Below are positions 9,009 to 17,385 of a stretch of 45,597 nucleotides of DNA, in pieces. The translations under genes were made by a program, and so were the position numbers. Where the stretch lies: assembly GCA_938003965.1 (NCBI GenBank), contig CALKXI010000038.1, forward strand, positions 1 through 45,597, written 5' to 3'. The first letter of the stretch is position 1, and the number at the start of each line of letters is the position of its first letter. This DNA is from an uncultured Chlorobiales bacterium (GTDB lineage Bacteria; Bacteroidota; Chlorobiia; Chlorobiales; Thermochlorobacteraceae). The notes beneath the pieces were generated by a model that worked only from the letters and a program-made list of their open reading frames with translations, was not told the DNA's origin and did not search any database.

Positions 9009-9659
9009 ATGCTTATCAGTATTTCGGCGAATCTTGTTATGGTCTTAATTGGGATTTCAAAAGTTGGCATTCTCGGCTTGCTTATTGGCTCTGTGATTAG
9101 CAACAACGCTTCATCTACGGCTTCGGTGGAAGTCGGAAAGCCTGCTCCTCTGTTCACGCTCAAAAATGTCGACGGAAAAGATGTGAGCCTGTCAGACTTC
9201 AAAGGCAAAATCGTTGTGCTGGAATGGACGAACCCGGGTTGCCCGTTCGTTGTCGGTCATTACAAGAACAACAATATGCAAAAACTGCAAAAAGAGCTCA
9301 CCGACAAAGGCGTGATTTGGCTTGCGATTAACTCAACAAATAAAAATCACAAAGACTACCAAACCGCTTCGGAGTTCAAGGCGCAAATGGCAGAATGGAA
9401 AGCCCACGCCTCTCACTACTTGCTCGATGAAGATGGAAAAGTCGGAAAGATGTTTGATGCGAAAACCACACCGCACATGTTTGTCATTGACAAAAATGGA
9501 AACCTCGCCTACATGGGCGCGATTGACGACGACCGCTCCGCTAACGGCGGCAAAGACGCCAAAGTCAATTATGTCAAAAAAGCCGTCGAAGAACTTTTGG
9601 CAGGAAAAGAAGTCTCGGAAAAAGTTACGAAGCAATACGGCTGTAGCATCAAGTATTAA
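9009..9659 (+). CDS. Membrane-anchored redoxin (AhpC/TSA-thioredoxin fold)
   Basis: The 216-residue product has an N-terminal membrane anchor (about residues 5-30) and a thioredoxin-fold redoxin domain (GKPAPLFTLKNVDGKDVSLSDFKGK). The active-site region is WTNPGCPFVVGHY with Cys78; there is no CxxC. The only other cysteine is Cys212 in the C-terminal QYGCSIKY. Such a Cys pair resembles an atypical two-cysteine peroxiredoxin-like enzyme, with Cys78 attacking and Cys212 resolving. The cis-Pro region is TTPHMFVID. The enzyme should face the periplasm. It is flanked by its own terminator and is separated from the upstream metal locus by another. Confidence 0.85.
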   Translation: MLISISANLVMVLIGISKVGILGLLIGSVISNNASSTASVEVGKPAPLFTLKNVDGKDVSLSDFKGKIVVLEWTNPGCPFVVGHYKNNNMQKLQKELTDKGVIWLAINSTNKNHKDYQTASEFKAQMAEWKAHASHYLLDEDGKVGKMFDAKTTPHMFVIDKNGNLAYMGAIDDDRSANGGKDAKVNYVKKAVEELLAGKEVSEKVTKQYGCSIKY

Positions 9660-9682
9660 GCTATTCCTAAATCCAGATTCAG

Positions 9683-9709
9683 AACGCCGACCACCCGTCG
9701 GCGTTTCTT
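9683..9709 (+). terminator. Probable terminator
   Basis: AACGCCGAC (9683-9691) and GTCGGCGTT (9697-9705) form a perfect 9-bp stem with a 5-nt loop. The T tract is short (TTTCTT). It lies between the redoxin gene and the convergent response-regulator gene. Confidence 0.7.
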
Positions 9710-9720
9710 GTTTGTATGGA

Positions 9721-10101
9721 TTATATTGCGCTTTTCTTCAAAAACAGTTTTCTGCGAAACTCCACGCTTTTCCTGAGCGCATTAAAATCCAACGGTTTGC
9801 GGTGAAACTCATCGATATCTCTTTGTCTGAGCAGCATTTGAATATCCTCGAAATCAGTAAAGCCTGAAATCAAAATCACTTGGAAGTCTTTGTTGATGGC
9901 TTTGATTTGTCGCGCCACTTCTCCACCGTTCATTTCAGGCATGCGATAATCCACGATGAAGACTTGCGCAGAGAACGGTTCAGCCTGAACAAATTTCAAT
10001 GCTTCAATTGGCGACTGAAAGTATTTGACCGTGTAGGTTTCATCAAACACGTCAGATATGATTTCGCCCACTGATGGGTCGTCGTCAATAACAATGAGCA
10101 T
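9721..10101 (-). CDS. Single-domain response regulator
   Basis: The 126-residue product is one receiver domain and little else. It has the acidic triplet DDD (6-8), the phospho-acceptor Asp51 in VDYRMP, the SGF switch position (Ser79) and Lys102 in HRKP. There is no output domain, so it must act by protein contact or as a phosphate relay. It lies 21 bp after the GWxTD gene on the same strand and is probably co-transcribed. The cognate kinase is not adjacent. The atypical kinase at 24.2-25.6 kb and the decayed hybrid kinase at 22.6-23.5 kb are the only kinase-like genes in the window. Confidence 0.9.
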   Translation of the reverse strand: MLIVIDDDPSVGEIISDVFDETYTVKYFQSPIEALKFVQAEPFSAQVFIVDYRMPEMNGGEVARQIKAINKDFQVILISGFTDFEDIQMLLRQRDIDEFHRKPLDFNALRKSVEFRRKLFLKKSAI

Positions 10102-10122
10102 AGTTCGTTTAATTGAAAATGA

Positions 10123-11484
10123 TTATTCGCTCTCGAGTTGCGATTCAGAGACAAGTTCGTAGTTGCCTGTGTTGGTAATGTCGGAAAAGACAAACCGCTT
10201 GTTGAGGTTTTTGTAAATCCATATTTCTCGAGTTGGACGGTTGAGTGGGAACTCGCGCGAGACTTCGGTTGGCTTGCCGAAGCGGATATAAACGCGCCCT
10301 CTATCGGTTCGCCAGCCGAACTCGCGGTTGGTGTAAAAGTTGAAGAAGGTATAATCAACCCGTCTGAAAAATTCTTCTAAGGCTTCGTTGAACTCGGTAT
10401 CGGGCGTTGGGTCTTGTGTTTTCCAGAAGGCAAGAAATTTGCGGCGCTGTTCGGAAGCGTTTCCGTCTAATAGTTTTTTGACTTCTTCGCTTGTGAGCAT
10501 AATGTCTTCCATCAGGCGCACGGCGAGTTCAATATCGTAGAGCGGATAGGGCATGTTTATCCAAGCGTTGTCGAATTCTTTTTTGACCTCTACTATCCTA
10601 CCTTTTTCAGAGACCACCTTTACTTTGAGCACATATCTTGCATTTGCAATTGCTTTGGCATTGAAATCAATGAATGCGAGAAGTTCTGTGGTTGCTTTTT
10701 TTTCCCGTTCAACAATCAAAACGGCTTCGTCAGTTGAAGCTCGCAGTTCCTTCGTGTAAAAGAGACTACTCGGTGAAGTTTTTCCTGATGCAACAGGGAT
10801 TTCTCTTTGGTCTTGCTTTTCGAGAAGTTGATAAGAAATTTCTCTTATGGAATCGGAATCGAGGTGAATGTAAAGCATGGCTACATAGTCTCGCCCAAAC
10901 ACGCCATTGCCCGAAAACCCAAGCGGTTGAATGCTCATCGAGTCATTACTAATTCTTGGACGTTCAACAAACAACAGTTGCGATACTTTCATCTCGCCTT
11001 GCTTGCTGGTGGTTGGTTCAGTCGAGAGTTTGAGCAGCTGGCGTTCCATTCGGAGCGACTTTTGGAGGTCGTTGTTGGTTACTTCAACCGCGACTTCGTA
11101 ATCGCCTTTTTTCAAGGGCAGTGTAAAAATGGTCTCGACGAATTCCGTTCGATTTAAGGTTTCCTCGTGTGTATTGACGGTAACGATTTTGCGTCGTATG
11201 CTGCGCGTAACCGCGATGTTTTTTTGAAGCAGTTCGGTCGTGAAGGTTAAATCAGTCGCGAATTTTCCGTCAGGCGTTTTTACAAAGAATGAATTATCAT
11301 AAGAAAGGCGAATGTTTCCCATCAATTTGAGAGAGTCGCTGTGCGCGGCAGGAAGTGCGATAAACTCAGCAAAGAATTGCGGGCGGCGATACTTTTGCAC
11401 GATGTCTATGTAGCGTTCTTGCGCGCTCGCCACCAATTCGTTAAAAGCAGTCAAGAGGAAAAGTGATACGAAAAATCGGGTCAT
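10123..11484 (-). CDS. GWxTD domain-containing secreted protein
   Basis: The 453-residue product starts with a weak signal peptide (TRFFVSLFLLTAFNELVASA-Q). Two or three beta-rich modules follow (about 30-300), then the C-terminal GWxTD domain with FGWRTDRGRVYIRFGKP near residue 400 and IWIYKNLNKRFVF after it. The domain is known from Bacteroidota, Chlorobiota and Acidobacteria but has no settled function; these proteins are thought to be extracytoplasmic. The response-regulator gene follows by 21 bp. Upstream lies a strong minus-strand terminator in what would be the leader region, so this gene either has its own promoter within 90 bp or is controlled by attenuation. Confidence 0.85.
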   Translation of the reverse strand: MTRFFVSLFLLTAFNELVASAQERYIDIVQKYRRPQFFAEFIALPAAHSDSLKLMGNIRLSYDNSFFVKTPDGKFATDLTFTTELLQKNIAVTRSIRRKIVTVNTHEETLNRTEFVETIFTLPLKKGDYEVAVEVTNNDLQKSLRMERQLLKLSTEPTTSKQGEMKVSQLLFVERPRISNDSMSIQPLGFSGNGVFGRDYVAMLYIHLDSDSIREISYQLLEKQDQREIPVASGKTSPSSLFYTKELRASTDEAVLIVEREKKATTELLAFIDFNAKAIANARYVLKVKVVSEKGRIVEVKKEFDNAWINMPYPLYDIELAVRLMEDIMLTSEEVKKLLDGNASEQRRKFLAFWKTQDPTPDTEFNEALEEFFRRVDYTFFNFYTNREFGWRTDRGRVYIRFGKPTEVSREFPLNRPTREIWIYKNLNKRFVFSDITNTGNYELVSESQLESE

Positions 11485-11574
11485 TTGATAGTTGTAAATC
11501 GCTTGTCAAATAAGAAGCGAAAATACGAAAAAATCGTGAGTGATTTGCACATGCTTTTTCGTTCAAGTTTTGCT

Positions 11575-11614
11575 AAAAAAATAGTGGGTAGCCCCCCTAA
11601 CTAGGCTACCCACT
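11575..11614 (-). terminator. Strong minus-strand terminator or attenuator upstream of the GWxTD gene
   Basis: AGTGGGTAGCC pairs perfectly with GGCTACCCACT (11 bp, arms 11604-11614 and 11583-11593) over a 10-nt loop. On the minus strand it is followed by seven T. On the plus strand there is no T tract, so the direction is minus. No annotated minus-strand gene lies upstream of it, so it must end a short RNA or attenuate the GWxTD transcript. Confidence 0.8.
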
Positions 11615-11668
11615 GCGGCTGGAGAGAAGTGTAAGAAAGAAACTAATCATGCACCACTCAAACCTCAT
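11606..11668 (-). other. Possible 20-codon leader ORF inside the short transcription unit
   Basis: An ATG at 11668 opens a 20-codon frame whose TAG (11608-11606) lies inside the 5-prime arm of the terminator hairpin. That is the geometry of a leader peptide controlling attenuation. No strong run of regulatory codons is visible and no Shine-Dalgarno sequence can be seen, so it may be chance. The 330-bp gap 11485-11814 holds nothing else coding. Confidence 0.25.
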
Positions 11669-11670
11669 GC

Positions 11671-11700
11671 CAAATTGAATGACGTACTGATTTTTCCCAA
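11671..11700 (-). promoter_or_regulatory. Candidate promoter of the short minus-strand RNA
   Basis: On the minus strand TTG (11700-11698), a 19-nt spacer and TCAATTTG (11678-11671) match TTG-N19-TAnnTTTG at all but one position. Transcription from here to the terminator would give an RNA of roughly 90 nt. Confidence 0.5.
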
Positions 11701-11814
11701 CAGGATGCGTGAAATCCTTTGTTTTTCGCTATTATTACACTCTTTTTTGCGCCAGCCTTGAACCTTGCTGTGTAGAATTTTCTATCTTATTGAACATTTT
11801 TCTTACTTTTTCAT

Positions 11815-12282
11815 ATGGCTCAGAAGTCAGGGACAAAACCCGTGTATGTCAAAACGATTCACAACCGCAAGGCGCGATTCGAGTATGAAATTTTAGATAC
11901 TTGGGAAGCCGGTATTGAACTCAAAGGCACGGAGGTTAAATCCATTCGGCAAGGCAAGGCAAGTTTAGATGACAGTTTCGCCGTGATTCATCGAGGCGAA
12001 GTGCGTTTAGAAAATATGCAAATTACGCCCTACGAACTTGGGACGATTGAAAACCATGACCCGAAGCGCACACGCAAACTGCTTTTGCATCGCGATGAAA
12101 TTGAACGCATCCGACTTCAAGTTTCCGAGAAAGGCTTAACACTTATTCCGCTCAAACTTTACTTCAACGCCAATGGCAAAGCGAAAATCGAACTCGCCCT
12201 TGCCAAAGGCAAGAAACTTTACGACAAGCGCGAAAGCATTAAAAAGCGCGACATGGAGCGCGAGATGCGACGCGGCGAATAG
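11815..12282 (+). CDS. smpB: SsrA-binding protein SmpB
   Basis: SmpB binds tmRNA and delivers it to stalled ribosomes for trans-translation. The 155-residue length and the motifs are standard: [35 protein letters not shown], ending in a basic C-terminal tail ([23 protein letters not shown]) that enters the mRNA channel. No ssrA RNA gene is seen in the window. The gene is transcribed away from the GWxTD operon and is convergent with the anion transporter. Confidence 0.97.
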   Translation: MAQKSGTKPVYVKTIHNRKARFEYEILDTWEAGIELKGTEVKSIRQGKASLDDSFAVIHRGEVRLENMQITPYELGTIENHDPKRTRKLLLHRDEIERIRLQVSEKGLTLIPLKLYFNANGKAKIELALAKGKKLYDKRESIKKRDMEREMRRGE

Positions 12283-12306
12283 TCCTTCAAGTTTAGCCTT
12301 CACCTT

Positions 12307-13728
12307 TCAGACCTTCAAGAGTGCCCACAGCGTTGCTACGAGGAACGCCGTTAGCGGTCCAAGGATTAAAAAGAAAATTCCACCTAAGCGAAAGTCGCGC
12401 TGTTCAAGATAGCCTGTAGCAAACGCGATGGCGTTGGGCGGTGTCGATACGGGCAGGAACAGCGCGGCGGCACAACTGAGTGCGACGATAATCGGCGTCG
12501 CCACATTGAACGGCGCCGGCAACGCCACCGCCAGCGGAATTAAAATTGATGCCGCCGCTGTATTGCTCATCACATTTGAGAGCGATACGGCAATCAAACT
12601 GAACAGGATTGCGACTATCACAGTTGGCAACGGCAGTTTGCTTATGGCGTCCATCGCGATTTTTGCTAATCCAACATCGACCATCGCCAGCCCCAACGCC
12701 AAGCCGCCCGCCACGAGCATCAAGGTATCCCACGGCAAGGCTCTCACTTGGGTTGAATCAATCACGCGCGTTAAGGTGAGCAGTAGAATCGGCACGGCTG
12801 ATGTGCCTGCAACCGGTATGCCGTGCAAGGCTTCCGTCATCCACAGCGTTAAGGTTATGACCAGCGTAACGAGCACCGCGTTTCGTTTGGACTTTTCTAC
12901 AGGCGTGCCATCACTCTGAGCAATTTTTGAGAGGTCGAGGGTTGTGTGTTCGAGGTCAAGTTTGCGCATTAAAAACTTGTAGAAGAGAAAGATCATCAAC
13001 ATCGCGGCGGGAAGTCCGAAGAGCATCCACTCGACGAAGGTTACGCTGACGCCCATTTCTTTCAGCGCGCCGACGGCAATCGCATTGGGCGTGCTTCCGA
13101 TAATGGTGCCAATTCCGCCAATCGATGCCGCCGCTGGAATCGCCACGAGCAAGGCTTTTGAATAGCCATGTCCCTTGCCTAATGAGCGAATGAGTGGCAG
13201 AATCGAGGAAATCATCATGGCCGTTGTGGCGGTGTTCGACATCACCATGCTCGCGACGGCGGTAATCAGCATTAAGCCCCAGAGAAGCATTTGCGGCGTT
13301 GCGCCAAATCGCTTCACGGCAAATCGGAACAAGGCTTTATCGAGTTCCACTTCGCGCATGCCTTCGGCAAGAAAAAATCCGCCCAAGAGAAGCCAAATCA
13401 CATTGCTTGTCCAAGTTCCGAGATAGACGTCGACCGAACCTTTTGCGGGCATGATGTAATTTGTCCCGAATCCAAAAAGCAACATCACCACGATAAAAAT
13501 GCTGACAGCAAAGGGCGGAACGGCTTCGGTTATCCAAAGTCCGATTGAGATAGTGCCGAGAAAGAACACGAAGTTGACGGCGTCGTCGTAGCCGAGCGTT
13601 CGGAAGAGGTAAGTCAAGCCGATTGCAATGACGAAGTTGCCCAAAAAGGTCGAGGTATTGAAGAGCAAACTAATTTTTGACTTCCGATACCATTTCAGGG
13701 CATCAAATCGTGTATCGCTCATTGCCAT
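12307..13728 (-). CDS. DASS-family (SLC13-type) anion/dicarboxylate transporter
   Basis: The 473-residue inner-membrane protein has about eleven to twelve helices and both SNT motifs of the divalent anion:Na+ symporter family (SNTATTAMM in the first half, SNTAAASILIPLAVAL in the second). ITEAVPPFAVSIF and GGIGTIIGSTPNAIAVG also match. Likely substrates are C4-dicarboxylates, citrate, sulfate or similar anions; the sequence does not decide which. It starts 9 bp after asnS and should be the last gene of the ppa - membrane protein - asnS - transporter run. Confidence 0.9.
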   Translation of the reverse strand: MAMSDTRFDALKWYRKSKISLLFNTSTFLGNFVIAIGLTYLFRTLGYDDAVNFVFFLGTISIGLWITEAVPPFAVSIFIVVMLLFGFGTNYIMPAKGSVDVYLGTWTSNVIWLLLGGFFLAEGMREVELDKALFRFAVKRFGATPQMLLWGLMLITAVASMVMSNTATTAMMISSILPLIRSLGKGHGYSKALLVAIPAAASIGGIGTIIGSTPNAIAVGALKEMGVSVTFVEWMLFGLPAAMLMIFLFYKFLMRKLDLEHTTLDLSKIAQSDGTPVEKSKRNAVLVTLVITLTLWMTEALHGIPVAGTSAVPILLLTLTRVIDSTQVRALPWDTLMLVAGGLALGLAMVDVGLAKIAMDAISKLPLPTVIVAILFSLIAVSLSNVMSNTAAASILIPLAVALPAPFNVATPIIVALSCAAALFLPVSTPPNAIAFATGYLEQRDFRLGGIFFLILGPLTAFLVATLWALLKV

Positions 13729-13737
13729 GGCCGTTCA

Positions 13738-15081
13738 TCAAGGGGTGTTGCGATAAATCATTCTTGGATAGGGAATGGTTTCGCGAATGTGTTCGGTGCC
13801 GCAAATCCACGCCACCGTGCGCTCCAAGCCAAGTCCGAAGCCTGCATGTGGCACACTTCCGTAGCGGCGCAAATCTAAAAACCATTCAAATACCGATTGA
13901 GGAAGGTTTTCTTGCTTAATTCTTTCCAACAAGAGGTCTAACTTATCTTCGCGTTGGCTGCCGCCGATAATTTCGCCGTAGCCTTCGGGCGCGAGCATAT
14001 CCATTGCAAGCACGACTTTTGGATTTGTTTCGTCGCGTTTCATGTAAAAGGCTTTGACTTCGGTCGGGTAGTGATGAATGATGCAAGGTTTATCGAATTG
14101 CTTCATGAGGGCTTCTTCTTGTGGCGCGCCGAAGTCTTCGCCCCATGGAAAGTCGATTTGTGCTTCCGAGCCATCATCATTTTTCTTGATGAGTTTCACA
14201 TTGTTTTCGTTGAGCCACTTGACGGCGTCGGTGTAGGAAAGCCGGTAAAACGGGCGCGTGATTTTCTCGAGTTTAGAAATATCGCGCTCTAAAATTTTCA
14301 GTTCTTCTCGTCTCCGTTCTATGGTGCGCTGAACGATGTATTCAACGAATTCTTCTGCCAAATCCATGTTCATCTCTAAATCGTAGTAAGCCATTTCAGG
14401 CTCAACCATCCAGAACTCGGTGAGATGTCGGCGCGTCTTGGATTTTTCGGCGCGAAAGACGGGACCAAAGACATAGATTTTTCCGAATGCCATGGCGCTC
14501 GCTTCGCCGTAAAGTTGTCCTGATTGGGTGAGATAGGCTTTGCCTAAATCGAAGTAATCGATCTCGAAGAGCGTCGTTGTGCCTTCGGCGGCGTTTGGCG
14601 TGATGATGGGCGAATCAATCAAGGTGAAATCGCGCTCGTTGAAGAAGTCGCGAATGGCGTTAATGACTTCGTGGCGGATTCGCATAATCGCCCATTGGCG
14701 TTTGGAGCGCAGCCACAAGTGCCGACGGTCGGCGAGAAATTCTATGCCGTGTTCTTTGGGCGTGATGGGGTAGTCTTGAGCAATTTGAACGATTTCAACA
14801 TCGCTCACTTGCAGTTCATAAACCCCTTCCTGCTTTGGGTGTTTCGTTACCGTGCCGGTCACCACGAGCGAACTTTCTTGTGTGAGTTTCCCGAAATCTT
14901 CCCATACTCTTTCGCTCACATCTTTTTTTGAGACAACGCCTTGAACAATGCCCGTGCCGTCGCGCAGTTCAGGGAACATGAGTTTTCCCGATGAGCGAAT
15001 GTTATAGAGCCAACCTTTTATGGTGACGGTTTCGCCGACGTGATGTCGGAGATGTGAGATGTAAGTTTGCTTATTGGACAT
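13738..15081 (-). CDS. asnS: Asparaginyl-tRNA synthetase
   Basis: This cytoplasmic class IIb synthetase attaches Asn to tRNA-Asn. It has an N-terminal OB-fold anticodon-binding domain (about residues 1-100, [26 protein letters not shown]). The linker YPITPKEHG is typical of AsnRS. The catalytic domain carries motif 2 ([24 protein letters not shown]) and motif 3 ([15 protein letters not shown]). The 447-residue length is normal. A direct AsnRS implies that tRNA-dependent amidation is not the only Asn route. The gene is 14 bp downstream of a small membrane-protein gene and 9 bp upstream of the DASS transporter. Confidence 0.95.
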   Translation of the reverse strand: MSNKQTYISHLRHHVGETVTIKGWLYNIRSSGKLMFPELRDGTGIVQGVVSKKDVSERVWEDFGKLTQESSLVVTGTVTKHPKQEGVYELQVSDVEIVQIAQDYPITPKEHGIEFLADRRHLWLRSKRQWAIMRIRHEVINAIRDFFNERDFTLIDSPIITPNAAEGTTTLFEIDYFDLGKAYLTQSGQLYGEASAMAFGKIYVFGPVFRAEKSKTRRHLTEFWMVEPEMAYYDLEMNMDLAEEFVEYIVQRTIERRREELKILERDISKLEKITRPFYRLSYTDAVKWLNENNVKLIKKNDDGSEAQIDFPWGEDFGAPQEEALMKQFDKPCIIHHYPTEVKAFYMKRDETNPKVVLAMDMLAPEGYGEIIGGSQREDKLDLLLERIKQENLPQSVFEWFLDLRRYGSVPHAGFGLGLERTVAWICGTEHIRETIPYPRMIYRNTP

Positions 15082-15095
15082 GTTGAGAGAGGCGA

Positions 15096-15581
15096 TTAAG
15101 ATTCAGGTGAGGCGGGCGGCTTTGTCAGCACCGCATAACGCCCCGCAAAAAGGAACATCAAAGCAAAGAGTGCTAAAAAGAGGTTGAGAATTGAGCCGAA
15201 GGTAAAGAATGTGCCGTGAAAGACCATCGCATCTACGAACCGATTCCCTGCAATCAGCACGGTCATATAAAATCCAATGCGATAAGGTGTAATGGAGAGG
15301 CGAATTGTACCGACAGCGCAAAAGACTTCTAACGCGCCTGTTGCCGCCATCATCAGCGAGGAGAGTTTGGCTTTATCGGCATCAACGACTTTGAGTTGAT
15401 CGATGAGAAAGGCGTTGTCGCGCGTGAGAAGATAAACGCCTTCAATCACACAGGTTGCGCCCATGATTCCCATAATGAGCGAGGCAAAGAAAATTGCGCC
15501 TAAGGCTTTTTTTCGGATAATTTCTTGCGCTGCAGGCGAGAGGTCTTCAAAGCGTTTTCGTTCAGGCTTGTTTTCCGACAT
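15096..15581 (-). CDS. Four-helix membrane protein of unknown function
   Basis: The 161-residue product has a charged N-terminus (about 25 residues), four predicted membrane helices and a short Pro-rich tail. No family motif is recognised. Its ATG overlaps the stop of ppa by one base (TAATG at 15583-15579), a sign of translational coupling. Coupling to a pyrophosphatase and an asnS is not explained by any known pathway. Confidence 0.75.
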   Translation of the reverse strand: MSENKPERKRFEDLSPAAQEIIRKKALGAIFFASLIMGIMGATCVIEGVYLLTRDNAFLIDQLKVVDADKAKLSSLMMAATGALEVFCAVGTIRLSITPYRIGFYMTVLIAGNRFVDAMVFHGTFFTFGSILNLFLALFALMFLFAGRYAVLTKPPASPES

Positions 15582-16174
15582 TATGCCGATGCTTTTTTGA
15601 CAAGTTTAGGCTTGGCCGGCTTCAATGCTTTTCCATTTTGATTTTTCTTCGGCTTCGAGTCGTTCAGGCGTTCCATCGCTGTAACGATTGCACGCTCGGC
15701 AACAAAGAAATCGTGCCAGCCGAAACTTTCTACGTGCTTGCCTTCTAATTGCTTATAGACCGTGAAGAAGTGCTCGATTTCGCTCGGCAAGTGAGGCGGC
15801 AGGTCAGCCAATTTTCGCACATTGTTGTAAATCGGGTCGTTGACGGGCACAGAGAGGACTTTATCGTCCATGCCTTTATCGTCGCGCATTTTCAGCAAGC
15901 CAACAGGGCGCACTTCAATTAAACAGCCTGTAAAGGTTGCGCCGTGCGTCATGACCATCACATCGAGCGGGTCGCCGTCTTCAGCAAGCGTGTTCGGAAT
16001 GAATCCGTAAGCCGTTGGATAATGCACCGACGCATAGAGCACGCGGTCGAGTTTGAAGACGCCAAGTTCAGGGTCGTATTCGTATTTGTTTCGCTCGCCT
16101 TTTGGCACTTCAATGATGGCATTGACTTCCTTTGGCGCTTTCTTTCCGATTGGCAGTGATTTGTAATCAATCAT
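15581..16174 (-). CDS. ppa: Inorganic pyrophosphatase, family I
   Basis: The enzyme hydrolyses PPi to two phosphates in the cytoplasm. Family I motifs are clear: IEVPKGERNKYEYD, the active-site DGDPLD (residues 66-71), and KMRDDKGMDDKVL in the metal-binding region. At 197 residues it is slightly longer than the usual 175-180 because of a Lys/Pro/Ala-rich C-terminal tail (about 25 residues). It is the first gene of the leftward run; a terminator lies between it and the upstream small gene, so it should have its own promoter in 16175-16223. Confidence 0.97.
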   Translation of the reverse strand: MIDYKSLPIGKKAPKEVNAIIEVPKGERNKYEYDPELGVFKLDRVLYASVHYPTAYGFIPNTLAEDGDPLDVMVMTHGATFTGCLIEVRPVGLLKMRDDKGMDDKVLSVPVNDPIYNNVRKLADLPPHLPSEIEHFFTVYKQLEGKHVESFGWHDFFVAERAIVTAMERLNDSKPKKNQNGKALKPAKPKLVKKASA

Positions 16175-16224
16175 TGTGAATCAAATTAAACATGATGGTG
16201 AAAAACATGATGCTGAAAGAGAAT

Positions 16225-16249
16225 GAAAAACTCTGCCATTAGCAGAGTT
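16225..16249 (-). terminator. Terminator of the small basic gene
   Basis: AACTCTGC (16229-16236) and GCAGAGTT (16242-16249) form a perfect 8-bp stem with a 5-nt loop. On the minus strand it is followed by TTTTTC, just after the stop of the 37-residue gene. Confidence 0.75.
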
Positions 16250-16263
16250 AAGAGATAACTGGG

Positions 16264-16377
16264 TTAGTTCGATTTTTTCTTGCTTTGCGCTTGTTCCATT
16301 GCGGCCTTTCTCTTGGCTTTCATGCGTGCAATTGCTTTGCGATGCTTCTTGGCAACGAGTTTGTCTTTTTTGTTCAT
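16264..16377 (-). CDS. 37-residue highly basic protein
   Basis: An ATG at 16377 opens 37 codons, more than a third of them Lys or Arg (MNKKDKLVAKKHRKAIARMK at the N-terminus). There is no hydrophobic segment. A short gap separates the stop from a clean terminator, which supports a real gene. Such proteins may bind RNA or ribosomes, but the function is unknown. It lies between surE and ppa on the same strand. Confidence 0.65.
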   Translation of the reverse strand: MNKKDKLVAKKHRKAIARMKAKRKAAMEQAQSKKKSN

Positions 16378-16499
16378 TGTTGAAACGCTTGGTTAAAATT
16401 TAGAGCGGTAATGATACAAATTTTCTTTTGAATTTTCAGCAATTCTCGCTGTGTTCTCACTCGAGTTAACACGCTGAATGCAGCAGTTTTGCACCGACT

Positions 16500-17315
16500 T
16501 TACTTTTTCAAGTTCCATTGGCGCAAGGTTTCCATGAAGCGGTAGTTTGTGAGGTCATACGAGATGGGCGTAATGGAGACATATCCGTGTCGAACAGCAT
16601 ATTCGTCGGCTTCTAAGGAACTATCATGGAGCGTCATGATGCCACGAAGCCAGTAGTAGGGCTGTCCGTAGGTATCGCTGCGCTCGACCATTTCTTCTTC
16701 CCATTTGGACTTTCCTTGCGAAGTAATCATCACACCTTTGATTTCTTCTTCGGGCAGGTTTGGGATATTGACCGTCAGCAATGTTTCGGCGGGCAAGCCA
16801 TGTTTGAGCACTGCTTTGGCGAGTTTTTGTGCGAACTTTGCCGCATAGGTGAAGTCAGCATTTTCGTAGGTTGTGAGGGAAAATGCGATAGAGGGAACGC
16901 CAAAAAAAGAGGCTTCAATCGCTGCACCAATTGTACCTGAATAGAGAATATTGATGGCTGTATTGCTTCCGTAGTTAATGCCGCTGACCATCAGGTCGGG
17001 CTTTTGATGCTTCAAAATTTGCGCCATTGCGGTTTTGACGCAGTCGACGGGCGTGCCATTAACGGCGTAGCCAAAGAACTTTTTATGCTTATACCACTTA
17101 TTGATGCGGAGCGGTTTGCCCAGCGTCATGGCGTGTCCCATTCCGCTTTGGTGGGTGAGTGGAGCGACAACGGTTACTTCGCCGATTTTCTTCATCGCTT
17201 TGACTAAGGCGTCCAAGCCTTCGGCGTCAATGCCGTCGTCGTTACATACTAAAATTTTGGGCTGTTTTTTTTCGGGAGCGTTCTGTTTGGCAGTAGATTT
17301 CGTTTTTTGTTTCAC
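16500..17315 (-). CDS. surE: 5'-nucleotidase SurE
   Basis: SurE dephosphorylates nucleoside monophosphates and is linked to stationary-phase survival. The metal-site NDDG (residues 25-28), [10 protein letters not shown] and SGINYGSNT are all present. The N-terminal 20 residues are a Lys/Gln-rich extension before the canonical ILVCNDDG start. The 271-residue length is otherwise typical. It is divergent from the SET-domain gene, with a 70-bp intergenic region serving both. Confidence 0.95.
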   Translation of the reverse strand: MKQKTKSTAKQNAPEKKQPKILVCNDDGIDAEGLDALVKAMKKIGEVTVVAPLTHQSGMGHAMTLGKPLRINKWYKHKKFFGYAVNGTPVDCVKTAMAQILKHQKPDLMVSGINYGSNTAINILYSGTIGAAIEASFFGVPSIAFSLTTYENADFTYAAKFAQKLAKAVLKHGLPAETLLTVNIPNLPEEEIKGVMITSQGKSKWEEEMVERSDTYGQPYYWLRGIMTLHDSSLEADEYAVRHGYVSITPISYDLTNYRFMETLRQWNLKK

Positions 17316-17385
17316 AAGATTTTGTGTTTATGGAGACGTTGAATTGTTTTACTTTTATAGCAAAATACGCAATTTTCTTTTTTCA

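Noticed and set aside
16225-16249. Operator for ppa
   Set aside because: The repeat has a T tract on the minus strand directly after a small gene, so a terminator is the simpler reading.
17101-17385. N-terminal extension of the SET protein
   Set aside because: The frame stays open upstream but runs antisense through surE and the shared promoter region; the extra residues match no domain.
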